The notes below the pieces were generated by a model. It did not search any database and was not told the origin of the DNA. It was given only the letters and a program-made list of their open reading frames with translations. A DNA stretch of 56,881 nt, from NCBI GenBank assembly GCA_037443565.1, contig JBBIOB010000016.1, positions 1-56,881 on the forward strand, written 5' to 3'. This DNA is from Fervidifonticultor_A sp037443565. Its GTDB lineage: Bacteria; Sysuimicrobiota; Sysuimicrobiia; Sysuimicrobiales; Humicultoraceae. Below, one piece after another: positions 23,972 to 32,204 of the stretch (its first letter is position 1; each line of letters starts with the position of its first letter). A program made the translations under genes and the position numbers.

Positions 23972-24841
23972 TTATCCGAGGGCCGCCACCAGGTCATCGC
24001 TCAGGACCCCGCGGTACACCTCGGAGGCCGGTCCCGTCATGCTGATGCCCCAGTCTTCACCGACGGTGATCCGCAGATCGCCGCCGGGCGCCGAGATGGT
24101 CACGAGGCGATCGGTCACCCCGCGCCGGACCGCGGCTGCCGCGACCGCGCTCGCGCTGGTCCCAGAGGCCATCGTCTCCCCGGCCCCGCGCTCCCAGATG
24201 AGGATGCGCACGCGGTCCCGCGCGACCGGCTGGGCGAACTGCACGTTCGTCCGGTGGGGAAACATCGGGTGGGTCTCGAGCGCGGGCCCCAGACGCCGCA
24301 GGTCGACGCGATCCAGATCGGGGACGAAGACCACGCAGTGCGGGTTGCCGACCGAGACCGCGGTGATCGTCAGGCGCTCGCCCGCGACCTCGACGGCCTC
24401 GTCGACGACCTCGCGCGGCGGTCCTGCAACGGGGATCTCGGCGCTGTGAAACGTCGCGCGGCCCACGTCCAGGGTCATCTGATTCACCCGACCGCCGTCG
24501 AGGTGGAGCGTCACCGCGGCGATTCCTCCGAGGGTCTCGATGGTGAACGCCGTCTTCGACGCGTACCCGTGGTCGTAGAGGAACTTGGCGAAGATCCGCA
24601 GGCCGTTGCCGCTCTTCTCGGCTTCACTGCCGTCGGGGTTGTAGATGCGCAGGCCGAAGTCGGCCCTGGCAGTCGGCGCCAGAGCCAGGATTCCGTCGGA
24701 TCCTACCCCCAGGTGCCGGTCGCAGATGCGCCGGATCGCCGCCGGGGTCAGCGCGAAGGTGAGCGACGCCGGATCGACGACGATGTAATCGTTGCCGAGC
24801 GCGTGGGACTTGGCGATCCAGTTCCGGCCCTCCGGCCGCAT
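23972..24841 (-). CDS. Diaminopimelate epimerase homologue lacking both catalytic cysteines
   Basis: A 289-residue protein with the two pseudo-symmetric halves of DapF. The family signature N-x-D-G-S-x4-C-G-N-G-x-R reads NPDGSEAEKSGNGLR, with Ser77 in place of the first catalytic Cys. The second, normally A-C-G-T-G, reads ASGTSAS with Ser226. SVGNPHCVVF, RTNVQFA and WERGAGETMASG keep the substrate-binding frame. Either this is a Ser/Ser subfamily with altered chemistry or another isomerase of the same fold. Context with ddl points to cell-wall metabolism. AGGAG lies 11 nt before the ATG. Confidence 0.75.
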   Translation of the reverse strand: MRPEGRNWIAKSHALGNDYIVVDPASLTFALTPAAIRRICDRHLGVGSDGILALAPTARADFGLRIYNPDGSEAEKSGNGLRIFAKFLYDHGYASKTAFTIETLGGIAAVTLHLDGGRVNQMTLDVGRATFHSAEIPVAGPPREVVDEAVEVAGERLTITAVSVGNPHCVVFVPDLDRVDLRRLGPALETHPMFPHRTNVQFAQPVARDRVRILIWERGAGETMASGTSASAVAAAAVRRGVTDRLVTISAPGGDLRITVGEDWGISMTGPASEVYRGVLSDDLVAALG

Positions 24842-24872
24842 GCCGTATTGGTCTCCTTTCGGGGGCGCCCGG

Positions 24873-25847
24873 TCATGCTAGGTGCACGCCCTCTGGGGCG
24901 CGGGTCGAGCGCCGCAGCGCCGCGGCGATCAGACGGTCGACAAGATCCGCAAACTCAATCCCGGCTGCACGCGCCGCCTTTGGAAACAGGCTGCCCTCGG
25001 TCAAACCCGGTATGGTGTTGACCTCGAGCACGGCGACATCGGCCTCCCGCACGAAGAGGTCCACCCGGCCGAAGCCGGCGCACCCCAGTACGCGATAGGC
25101 GCGCACCGCCGCCGACTGCGCGCGCCAGGCCGCCGTCGCGGGCACCCGCGCCGGACAGATCTCGTCCGCCGCCCCTGGCGTATACTTGGCCTCGTAGTCG
25201 AAGAACTCCCGCCGCGGGATGATCTCGACCAGCGGCAGCGCGGTCGGCCCACCGCCCGCCGGATCGTCGAGCACCGCGCAGGTCAGCTCGGTGCCCTGCA
25301 GGTACTCTTCGATGAGGGCCACGGGACCGAGGGCAAACGCGGCCTCCAGCGCGCGGGGGAGTTCTTCTGGAGTACGTACGATGCTCACGCCGATGCTGCT
25401 GCCCTGCGCGTTGGGCTTGACGACGCACGGGAAGCCGAGCGCCTGACGGATCTCCGAGACGAGCGTCTCCGCGCGCGCGGGAAACGTCTCGCGGTCCAGG
25501 GCCAAGTAGCCGGGCGTCGGGATGCCGTTGAAGCCAAAGATCTGGCGCGAACGCCGCTTGTCCATCGCCAGCGCGCTGGCCAGCACCCCCGAACCCGTGT
25601 AGGGGATGCCCGCGAACTCCAGCAGCCCCTGGATCGTGCCGTCCTCGCCGTACGGCCCGTGCATGGCGATGAAGGCGACGTCGAGGTCGAGCGGCGGGAG
25701 CCACGGGCCGGCGCGCGGGATCTCGAGCGGGACGGCTTCATAGCGGGCAGGGTCCAGCGCCGCGTCCACCCGCCGGCCGGACGCGAGCGACACCTCGTGC
25801 TCGGGCGACGGTCCGCCCATCAGGACCCCGACGCGGATGCGGCTCAC
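24873..25847 (-). CDS. ddl: D-alanine--D-alanine ligase
   Basis: A 324-residue ATP-grasp ligase making the D-Ala-D-Ala dipeptide of peptidoglycan precursors. Motifs: VLMGGPSPEHEVSLASG (N-terminal), AMHGPYGEDGTIQGLLEFAGIPYTGSGVLASALAMDK read in pieces, VVKPNAQGSSIGV (ATP-binding), EIIPRREFFDYEAKY, and VLEVNTIPGLTEGSLFPKAA with the metal ligands. The GTG start at 25847 overlaps the GntR-gene stop (GTGA) and has GGAGGTG just upstream; a longer reading frame exists but has no family support. Confidence 0.94.
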   Translation of the reverse strand: MSRIRVGVLMGGPSPEHEVSLASGRRVDAALDPARYEAVPLEIPRAGPWLPPLDLDVAFIAMHGPYGEDGTIQGLLEFAGIPYTGSGVLASALAMDKRRSRQIFGFNGIPTPGYLALDRETFPARAETLVSEIRQALGFPCVVKPNAQGSSIGVSIVRTPEELPRALEAAFALGPVALIEEYLQGTELTCAVLDDPAGGGPTALPLVEIIPRREFFDYEAKYTPGAADEICPARVPATAAWRAQSAAVRAYRVLGCAGFGRVDLFVREADVAVLEVNTIPGLTEGSLFPKAARAAGIEFADLVDRLIAAALRRSTRAPEGVHLA

Positions 25848-26791
25848 GCGCTCACCTCCAGGCTCCCCTGCCTGATCCTCCACGCGGCGATCCGCTCGTG
25901 GAGCAGCGCGACCGCGCCGTCGCTGAGGACGCTGGCGAAGGGGATCGTCCGCGCACCCGGCGGGATGTGCGCGCGGATCCGGTCGAGCACGCGCGGCGCG
26001 GCCAGCACCACCTGGCTGCGGGCCAGAGCGTCGGCCAGGCTCTCAGGATCGTCGAGGGTGCCCATGACGAGCCGGGGCGTGCGCAGACCGACCGCGGCCA
26101 GCGACCGGGCCTTGCTGGTCACGCCTTCCCGCGTCGCGCACACCAGCGCCACCGCCTGGGCCTTCGGCAGCCGTGAGACCTCTTCGAGGGTGGCAAAGTC
26201 GGGCAGCGCCATCAGGCCCACGACCTCAAGACCGCCCGCCCGCGCCCGGGCGTCTTCGACGTGAAAGAACGTGGTGGCCACGAGGTCCACTGCGGCCAGG
26301 CGCGCCGGGAGCTCGTCGAGGAGCATGGGGACCACCGGCACCTCCACCGAGTGGCGCACGAGCCGCGAGAAGTAGGCGAGATCGACGGGATTGCACTCGA
26401 TGAACCCGAGGCGGGGCCGTGCCCGCCCGCGCCGACGGCCGGCGCGGACGATGACCGAGGCGACCAGATCGTCGAGCGAGACCCCGGCCGCCTGTGCCGC
26501 ACCCAGCAGCCGATCGATCTGCGTCGCCAGGACCTGGGGTGGTCGGGACGGCGCAGACCAGACCACGAAGGTCCCGCGGCCCGGCGTGGCGTCCAGCACG
26601 CCTTCGGCCTCGAGCTCAGCGTAGGCGCGGGCGACGGTGTTGCGGTTCACCCTGAGAAACCCGGCCAACGTCCGGACCGGGGGGATACGGGTGCCGGCCG
26701 GCAGGTGGCCGGAGGCGATCTGATAGCGGATCTGCGCCTTGAGCTGGTCGGTCAGCGAGATCGAGCCGCGGCGGTCGAGGGAGAGGCGCAT
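25844..26791 (-). CDS. GntR-family transcriptional regulator
   Basis: A 315-residue regulator. Residues 1-75 are a GntR winged helix (SLTDQLKAQIRYQIASGHL, RIPPVRTLAGFLRVNRNTVARAYAEL, TPGRGTFV). The C-terminal 230 residues are an effector domain of a YhcF/YtrA-extended type that I do not recognise more closely; it contains IECNPVDLAYFSRLV and repeated alpha/beta units like a periplasmic-binding fold. It is the first gene of a run with ddl, a dapF homologue and apgM, and lies behind its own promoter/operator. Confidence 0.88.
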   Translation of the reverse strand: MRLSLDRRGSISLTDQLKAQIRYQIASGHLPAGTRIPPVRTLAGFLRVNRNTVARAYAELEAEGVLDATPGRGTFVVWSAPSRPPQVLATQIDRLLGAAQAAGVSLDDLVASVIVRAGRRRGRARPRLGFIECNPVDLAYFSRLVRHSVEVPVVPMLLDELPARLAAVDLVATTFFHVEDARARAGGLEVVGLMALPDFATLEEVSRLPKAQAVALVCATREGVTSKARSLAAVGLRTPRLVMGTLDDPESLADALARSQVVLAAPRVLDRIRAHIPPGARTIPFASVLSDGAVALLHERIAAWRIRQGSLEVSA

Positions 26792-26796
26792 CCTGA

Positions 26797-26847
26797 TTGT
26801 CCTATCTGCACTGGGACAAATATGCGGCTGGGTCTCCGGGGTGTCAA
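26797..26847 (-). promoter_or_regulatory. Promoter and inverted-repeat operator of the GntR operon
   Basis: On the minus strand a perfect TTGACA (26842-26847), 17-bp spacer and CATATT (26819-26824) precede the GntR gene. TTGTCC (26797-26802) and GGACAA (26814-26819) form an inverted repeat with 11-bp spacing that starts at the -10 element and covers the expected start of transcription, a good autorepression site. The rightward TTGTCC could also serve as a weak -35 for the divergent epimerase gene. Confidence 0.62.
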
Positions 26848-26934
26848 GGCCCCTGCGGGGCACCACAGGGGGGAGGCAGGCCGGTCGCCGCCGAACCACA
26901 CGGCCGGCATCACCCGACCGGCTGGGGGCGCTGG

Positions 26935-28041
26935 ATGCGAGTTGTGCGCGTCGAGGTCTACGGGTACGACCTGCGCTACGTCCACGGCGACTACGTGATG
27001 TCCGGGGGCCGCGTGGTCCGCACCCTGCCGTCCACGGTCGTCAGGGTCATCACCGACCAGCACCTGGACGGATGGGGCGAGGTCTGCCCCCTGGGCCCAA
27101 CGTATCTGCCGGCGTTTGCCGAGGGCGCTCGGGCGGCCCTGCGGGCGCTCGCCCCGGCGCTCATCGGGGCCGACCCGCGCAACCTCGCCCAGGTGCACGA
27201 CCGGATGGACGGCGCGCTGCGGGGACACGCATACGCCAAGAGCCCGGTGGATGGAGCCTGCTGGGACATCCTCGGCAAGACGGCCGGCCAGCCGCTGTCG
27301 ACGCTGTTGGGCGGCCTGCGCCAGGATCGGTACCCGCTGTACATCGCGGTCCCCCTCGGCCCGGCCGAGGAGATGGCGCGGTACGTCGAGACCCGCCGGG
27401 CCGAGGGGATCCATCGGTTCCAGCTCAAGCTCGGCGCCGATCCCACAGACGACGCCGCCCGGGTGCGGCGCATCGTCGAGATCACGGGGAGCGACGACCT
27501 GATCATCGCGGACGCGAACGGCGGGTGGCGCGTGCAGGACGCGCTCACCGCCGCGCGCCTCCTCGAACCGCTGCCGCGCGTCTACCTCGAACAGCCCTGC
27601 CCCACGCTCGAAGAGTGCGCGGCCGTCCGCAAGATCACGACGCTGCCGATGATCTACGACGAGATCGTCGCGGACGTCCCGTCGCTGCTGGCCGCGGTCG
27701 GGCAGGGCGGCGCGGGAGGCATCAACCTCAAGATCAGCCGGGTGGGCGGGCTGACGCATGCGCGGCTGATCCGCGACCTGTGCGAGCATCTGGGCATCTC
27801 ACTCACGATTGAGGACACCTGGGGCGGCGACCTGGTCACGGCGGCGGTCAGCCACCTGGCGGCCAGCACGCGTCCCGAAGCGCTGTTTGCGGTCTCGTTC
27901 ATGAACGACTGGACGCAGGAGCACATCGCGGGATACCAGCCGCGCTCACGCGACGGGTTCGGCGGACCACCGTCTGGACCGGGCCTGGGTGTCGAGGTGG
28001 ATGCGGACCTGCTCGGCCCACCCATCTTCACGTCTCCATGA
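26935..28041 (+). CDS. Enolase-superfamily racemase/dehydratase (mandelate racemase subgroup)
   Basis: A 368-residue protein with the enolase fold. Acid/base Lys165 sits in FQLKLGAD; metal ligands are Asp193 (IIADANGGW), Glu219 (YLEQPC) and Asp242 (IYDEIV); the opposing base Lys266 is in NLKISRVGG. The Lys/Lys pair is typical of dipeptide epimerases, hydroxyproline-betaine epimerases and cis-3-hydroxyproline dehydratases; spacing of the residues resembles the last two groups. Substrate not determinable. Divergent from the GntR operon, possibly co-regulated from the shared operator. Confidence 0.87.
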   Translation: MRVVRVEVYGYDLRYVHGDYVMSGGRVVRTLPSTVVRVITDQHLDGWGEVCPLGPTYLPAFAEGARAALRALAPALIGADPRNLAQVHDRMDGALRGHAYAKSPVDGACWDILGKTAGQPLSTLLGGLRQDRYPLYIAVPLGPAEEMARYVETRRAEGIHRFQLKLGADPTDDAARVRRIVEITGSDDLIIADANGGWRVQDALTAARLLEPLPRVYLEQPCPTLEECAAVRKITTLPMIYDEIVADVPSLLAAVGQGGAGGINLKISRVGGLTHARLIRDLCEHLGISLTIEDTWGGDLVTAAVSHLAASTRPEALFAVSFMNDWTQEHIAGYQPRSRDGFGGPPSGPGLGVEVDADLLGPPIFTSP

Positions 28042-28053
28042 GGGTGTGAGGCC

Positions 28054-28464
28054 ATGTCTCAGAAGGAGATTGAGGTCATCCTCATGCGGCAGCTCGCCGG
28101 CAGCCTGGCGGCGCCGGTCTTTGTGGTCGACCCCAAAGGCACGCTGCTCTTCTACAACGAGCCCGCCGAGGCACTGCTGGGCCGGCGGTTCGACGAGGCG
28201 GGCGAGATGCCGTTCGAGGAGTGGTCCACCGCGTTCGTCCCCCGCGATGAGCACGGGACGCCCGTGCCGCCGGAGTCGCTGCCGCTGGCCATCGCGCTCC
28301 GGAAGCGACATCCGGCTCACGGGGAGCTTCACATCACCGATCTCACCGGTCAGCACCGCCGCATCGAGATCGTCGCGTTTCCGTTGCAGGGACAGGGCGG
28401 GCGCTTCCTCGGCGCCGTCGCCGTCTTCTGGAACGCCGCGCCCGCGGAGAGACCTCAGCCGTGA
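28054..28464 (+). CDS. PAS-domain protein
   Basis: A 136-residue soluble protein that is essentially one PAS domain: LAAPVFVVDPKGTLLFYNEPAEALLGRRFDE read in part, and the C-terminal strands RRIEIVAFPLQGQGGRFLGAVAVFW. No output domain is attached, so it may modulate a partner by interaction. It is 12 bp after the enolase-superfamily gene and overlaps the next MBL gene by 4 bp (GTGA), suggesting an operon. Confidence 0.85.
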   Translation: MSQKEIEVILMRQLAGSLAAPVFVVDPKGTLLFYNEPAEALLGRRFDEAGEMPFEEWSTAFVPRDEHGTPVPPESLPLAIALRKRHPAHGELHITDLTGQHRRIEIVAFPLQGQGGRFLGAVAVFWNAAPAERPQP

Positions 28465-29309
28465 TTGTAACGGTGTGGGGCGCGCGAGGCTCGATCCCGT
28501 GCCCGGGTCCTGACACCGTGCGGTACGGAGGCAACACCGCCTGTGTTGAGATCCGGGCCGCGGATGGCCGGCGGTTAATCCTTGATGGGGGCACCGGCAT
28601 CCGGCGCCTGGGGCTGACGATCCCCCCGAAGGTCCGGCACCTGGACATCCTGCTCACGCACCTGCACATCGACCACATCCTGGGACTACCCTTCTTCGAG
28701 CCGCTCTTTCGTCCGGACATGGAGGTCCGCCTGTGGGGACCGGCATCGACCACCCACGACCTCCGCGCGCGGCTCGGACGGTACCTCTCGCCGCCGCTGT
28801 TTCCGCTAGGGCTGCGCGACCTGCCGCGCCGGCTGACATTCCACGACGTGCCGTTCGAGGGGTTTACCGCGGGTGGCTTCCGCGTCTCGGCGATGCTGAT
28901 CGCGCATCCAGGACCGACGGTCGGCTTCCGCATCGAGGACGGCTCGCGGGTCGTCACGTACCTGCCGGATCACGAGCCGGCGCTCGGCGGACATGGCTTT
29001 GCGCTCCCGCCCGACTGGATCTCGGGGGTGGCGCTGGCCCGCGACGCGGATCTGCTGATCCACGATGCGCAGTACACGCGTGACGAGTACGCGAACCGCA
29101 TCGGATGGGGGCATTCGGCGATCCCCGACGCGCTGGCGTTTGCGGCGGCCGCGGGCGCCAGGCGGGTGGTGCTGTTCCATCACGACCCGAGACGCTCTGA
29201 TGGGACGCTGGATACCTTGATGGAAGGCGCCGACGATGCCGCGCGACGGGCCGGTCGCGACCTCGAGGTGATCCCGGGCCGCGAGGGCCTGGTGGTCGAG
29301 CTCGCCTGA
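28461..29309 (+). CDS. MBL-fold hydrolase (cyclic-phosphodiesterase-like)
   Basis: A 282-residue metallo-beta-lactamase-fold protein beginning VTVWGARGSIPCPGP, which is typical of the PhnP/RNase Z-like branch. Zinc motif THLHIDHILGLPFF, then IAHPGPTVGFRI, LLIHDAQYT, GWGHSAIPDALAFA and VLFHHDPRRSD are all present, so it should be active as a phosphodiesterase or related hydrolase. The GTG start overlaps the PAS gene stop, suggesting that the PAS protein and this enzyme work together. Confidence 0.87.
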   Translation: MIVTVWGARGSIPCPGPDTVRYGGNTACVEIRAADGRRLILDGGTGIRRLGLTIPPKVRHLDILLTHLHIDHILGLPFFEPLFRPDMEVRLWGPASTTHDLRARLGRYLSPPLFPLGLRDLPRRLTFHDVPFEGFTAGGFRVSAMLIAHPGPTVGFRIEDGSRVVTYLPDHEPALGGHGFALPPDWISGVALARDADLLIHDAQYTRDEYANRIGWGHSAIPDALAFAAAAGARRVVLFHHDPRRSDGTLDTLMEGADDAARRAGRDLEVIPGREGLVVELA

Positions 29310-29313
29310 TCCA

Positions 29314-30189
29314 TCAGGCGGCCGCCACCTCGGCCAGCCCGTCCTGAAGCACAGCCTTCCCGTCGGGATTGAGCGTGTCAAAGGCCCAGCGCTCGAGGCC
29401 GGCCTGCCGGTCGACCGGCCAGAGGTGCGTCGTCAACGTCTGTCCGGGCAGCACCGGACGGGCGAACCGTACCGCGAGCCGCTTCAGGCGCCGCGGGTCG
29501 TCGGCGCACGCGTGCGTGGTCACCGCCCTCGCGGCAAACGCCATGGTACACATCCCGTGCACGATGATGCCCGGAAGTCCCACCGACCGCGCAAACGCGG
29601 CGTCGAGATGAATCGGATTGTGGTCGCCCGACGCTTCCGCGTACCGAAAGGTCTGATCGGCGTCAACCGCCTCGGCCACCGTGACACGCGTGCTGGACGA
29701 TCTCGCTTCGTTCCTCACCCGGGCGGGCAGCCAATCATCTGGCGCGCCGTCTCCGGTCGCCGGTCCGTCGAACCGGCGCCGGAAGAACAGGGTCGCATAC
29801 TGTTCAACCAGTAGCGACCCGTCGGCCAGCCGGGTCTCGGTCTTGATCACGATGCTGGTGCCCCTGGGCTGCGGGAGCACACCAACCGGCGCAGCCCGGG
29901 AGCGCAAGACCGTGCCAGGGACGATGGAGCCGTGAAAGTGCACGTCCTGTACGGCGTGCAGCCCCCAGCGGTGCTCTTCAACCGCGATCAGCCCGCGCAG
30001 GGCGCCAAAGATGTGCTCACCGATGGGCACGGCGGCGAACAGGGGCGGCGCCAGCACGCCGGCCGCGTATAGCGGATGGCCGTCATTGGTGGCCGCGGCG
30101 TACCGCTGGATCTGCGACGCCCCCACGTCGAACGATGTCTCCTCTGTCCACCGGCCGACCCGTTCGAGCGCAACGGACATGGTGCTCAT
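29314..30189 (-). CDS. Double-hotdog MaoC-like hydratase/dehydratase
   Basis: About 291 residues with two hotdog folds. The N-terminal half (GRWTEETSFDVGASQIQRYAAATNDG, PLFAAVPIGEHI) is a FAS1-type MaoC N-terminal domain. The C-terminal half holds the hydratase-2 motif YAEASGDHNPIHLDAAFA with catalytic Asp and His, and GLPGIIVHGMCTMAF. It probably hydrates or dehydrates an acyl-CoA; specificity unknown. A second ATG at 30180 is also possible; neither has a strong ribosome site. Confidence 0.87.
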   Translation of the reverse strand: MSTMSVALERVGRWTEETSFDVGASQIQRYAAATNDGHPLYAAGVLAPPLFAAVPIGEHIFGALRGLIAVEEHRWGLHAVQDVHFHGSIVPGTVLRSRAAPVGVLPQPRGTSIVIKTETRLADGSLLVEQYATLFFRRRFDGPATGDGAPDDWLPARVRNEARSSSTRVTVAEAVDADQTFRYAEASGDHNPIHLDAAFARSVGLPGIIVHGMCTMAFAARAVTTHACADDPRRLKRLAVRFARPVLPGQTLTTHLWPVDRQAGLERWAFDTLNPDGKAVLQDGLAEVAAA

Positions 30190-30239
30190 TATCGCTTGCG
30201 TTCGGGCGACGCGGCCAAATCCCTGCGCGGCCGGCCGGC

Positions 30240-30273
30240 ATGGTACAAGAACCATCGGGCGATGTCGTATAAT
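30240..30273 (+). promoter_or_regulatory. TATAAT box 6 nt before a GTG start, with upstream inverted repeat
   Basis: A perfect TATAAT (30268-30273) ends 6 nt before the GTG of the HAD gene, implying a leaderless or near-leaderless mRNA. No good -35 is seen. ATGGT (30240-30244) and ACCAT (30251-30255) form an inverted repeat with 6-nt spacing where the -35 should be, possibly an activator site. Confidence 0.45.
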
Positions 30274-30279
30274 CCCTGC

Positions 30280-31029
30280 GTGACCACCCACCGATCGCCC
30301 CACGAGTCCACCATCTCCGCCGTCATCTTCGACCTTGGCGGCACGCTCATCTATCCTGCGGCCGGCGACGAGGAGGGCATCCGCCGTCTGACGCACTGGC
30401 TGGCCGAGCAGGACTGGCCCGGCGACGTCGCGGACGCCATCCGCGAGGCCCGCGGCTGGGTCCTGAGCATGACGGCCCAGACCGGCCGGCAGTACACGAT
30501 GCAGGAAGGGGTCCGCCGCGGGCTCGAGCGCGCCGGCGGGAACAGACCGGATCCTGCGATCATCGAGGCCGCGGAGCACGTGTTCTTCGAGCCCGAACTG
30601 GCCAGCTACCGACCTTTCCCTGACGCGGTGCGGCTGCTCCACACGCTCAAGCGGGCGGGGATCAGCATCGGGTGCATCTCCAACGCAACCTCCCACTGGC
30701 TGATCGAGCAGATCGTGGACCTGATGGGATTCCGGCCGTTCATCGATCCGGTGGTCTCATCGGCCGGCTTCGGACGCACCAAGCCCGATCCCGCGATCTT
30801 CCGGTCGGTGTTGAGCACCTGGGGCGTACCGCCCCAGCAGGCGGTGATGGTTGGCGATACCCTGGCCGCCGACATCGCGGGCGGGCAGAGCGCGGGCATG
30901 CGCACCCTCTACGTGACGATGCGCCCCAACGCGGACAACGTCAACCACAGGCACATCAAGCCGGACGCGGAGGCGGCCTCGCTCGCCGAGGCGCAGCGGA
31001 TCCTGCTGGAGTGGGCCGGCGCCGGCTAG
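30280..31029 (+). CDS. HAD-superfamily hydrolase
   Basis: A 249-residue haloacid-dehalogenase-like phosphatase: motif I VIFDLGGTLIYP, motif II IGCISNATS, motif III Lys in GRTKPDPAIF, and motif IV VMVGDTLAADIAGGQSAGM. A helical cap lies between motifs I and II. It resembles the subfamily of phosphoglycolate phosphatase/pyrimidine nucleotidases, but the first motif has G-G after D-L where many have D-G-T, so the nucleophile is the single Asp of FDLGGT. The start is placed at GTG 30280; an in-frame ATG 30262 lies inside the promoter. Its stop shares CTAG with the convergent gene. Confidence 0.85.
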   Translation: MTTHRSPHESTISAVIFDLGGTLIYPAAGDEEGIRRLTHWLAEQDWPGDVADAIREARGWVLSMTAQTGRQYTMQEGVRRGLERAGGNRPDPAIIEAAEHVFFEPELASYRPFPDAVRLLHTLKRAGISIGCISNATSHWLIEQIVDLMGFRPFIDPVVSSAGFGRTKPDPAIFRSVLSTWGVPPQQAVMVGDTLAADIAGGQSAGMRTLYVTMRPNADNVNHRHIKPDAEAASLAEAQRILLEWAGAG

Positions 31030-32204
31030 CCGGACGCCGCGAGGGCCTGATCGAAGTCGGCGATCAGGTCCTCTGCGTCTTCCAGCCCGACCGACACCCG
31101 GATCAGCCCATCGGTGATCCCGGCGCGTTCCCGGTCGACCTTCGGAATCCCCACGCTGCTCGTCGACGCGGGGTGCGTGACCAGGGTCTCAATGCCGCCC
31201 AGGCTGACGGCGAGGGTGCCGATCTCCAGGCTCTCGACGCAGCGTACGCCGGCCTCGAACCCGCCGCGGACCTCGAACGACAGCATCCCCCCGTACCCCC
31301 GCATCTGGCGCGCGGCCAGCGCGTGGCCGGGATGCGACGGGAGCCCAGGGTAGTGTACGGCCGCGACGTGCGGATGTGACGCCAGGAATTCGGCCAGGCG
31401 CTGGGCGTTCTGATTGTGGCGCTCGACCCGCACGCCCAGCGTGCGCAGGCCCCGGACGAGCAGCCAGGCGGCGAAGGGGTCGAGGACCGGCCCCAGGATG
31501 CGGAGTGTGTGGACCGCGCGCCGGATCAGCTCGCGCTTCCCCGCAATCACCCCGGCCGTCACGTCGTGATGGCCGCCCAGGTACTTGGTGGCGCTGTGCA
31601 CGACCAGATCGGCGCCGAGGGTCAACGGCGTCTGGTTGAACGGCGACGCAAAGGTGTTGTCCACGATGACGACCGCGCCGATCCGCCGGGCCAGGGTCAC
31701 GACCGCCGCGATATCGGTGACCTGCATCAACGGGTTGTTGGGCGTCTCGACGTACAGCAGCCGCGTGTCTGGGCGCAGGGCCTGTTCGTACGCCGCCGGC
31801 TCGACCGAGTCGATCAGCGTCACCTGAACGCCCTGGCGAGGCAGGACCTCGCGAAAGAGCTCGAACGTGGCCTGGTAGATCGCCCGCGGCGAGACGACGT
31901 GCGCGCCCGGCTCCACGGCGGCAAGCACCGCCGTCGAGATGGCCCCCATCCCCGAGGCGGCGGCCAGCGCGTCCTCGCCCTCTTCGAGCGTGGCCATCAG
32001 TTCCTCGAAGAGCCGCGTCGTCGGATTGCCCCAGCGCGTGTAGTACCACCCGGTCCCCTGGTCGACGCCCAGCGCCGCGCCCTCGGCCATGCTGTCGAAG
32101 CGGAACGTCGTCGTCTGGTAGATCGGCAGGCTGACCGACTTCAGGGGATCGCGCACCGTGCCGCCGCGGATCGCGCGGGTCTGGAACCCTCTGGGCTGGC
32201 TCAT
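31026..32204 (-). CDS. Cys/Met-metabolism PLP enzyme (cystathionine gamma-synthase/lyase family)
   Basis: A 392-residue fold-type I PLP enzyme. YYTRWGNPTTRLFEELMATLE, ASGMGAISTAVLA, YVETPNNPLMQVTDI, IVDNTFASPFNQTPL and the PLP-Lys segment VVHSATKYLGGHHDVTAGV are diagnostic of the MetB/MetC/MetY/MGL family. The reaction (gamma-synthase, gamma-lyase or sulfhydrylase) is not decided by these motifs. ATG 32204 has AGGAGG 8 nt upstream and overlaps the stop of the EamA transporter gene (ATGA), hinting at export of a product such as a cysteine or homoserine derivative. Confidence 0.92.
   Translation of the reverse strand: MSQPRGFQTRAIRGGTVRDPLKSVSLPIYQTTTFRFDSMAEGAALGVDQGTGWYYTRWGNPTTRLFEELMATLEEGEDALAAASGMGAISTAVLAAVEPGAHVVSPRAIYQATFELFREVLPRQGVQVTLIDSVEPAAYEQALRPDTRLLYVETPNNPLMQVTDIAAVVTLARRIGAVVIVDNTFASPFNQTPLTLGADLVVHSATKYLGGHHDVTAGVIAGKRELIRRAVHTLRILGPVLDPFAAWLLVRGLRTLGVRVERHNQNAQRLAEFLASHPHVAAVHYPGLPSHPGHALAARQMRGYGGMLSFEVRGGFEAGVRCVESLEIGTLAVSLGGIETLVTHPASTSSVGIPKVDRERAGITDGLIRVSVGLEDAEDLIADFDQALAASG

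Noticed and set aside
22588..24045. 485-codon plus-strand frame opposite apgM
   Set aside because: Antisense to a well-supported gene; composition is Arg/His-rich and no family is recognisable.
24882..26264. 460-codon plus-strand frame opposite ddl and the GntR gene
   Set aside because: Covers two convincing genes in antisense without any motif of its own.
26752..27789. 345-codon minus-strand frame opposite the enolase-superfamily gene
   Set aside because: The plus-strand gene carries all catalytic residues; the antisense frame is a shadow.
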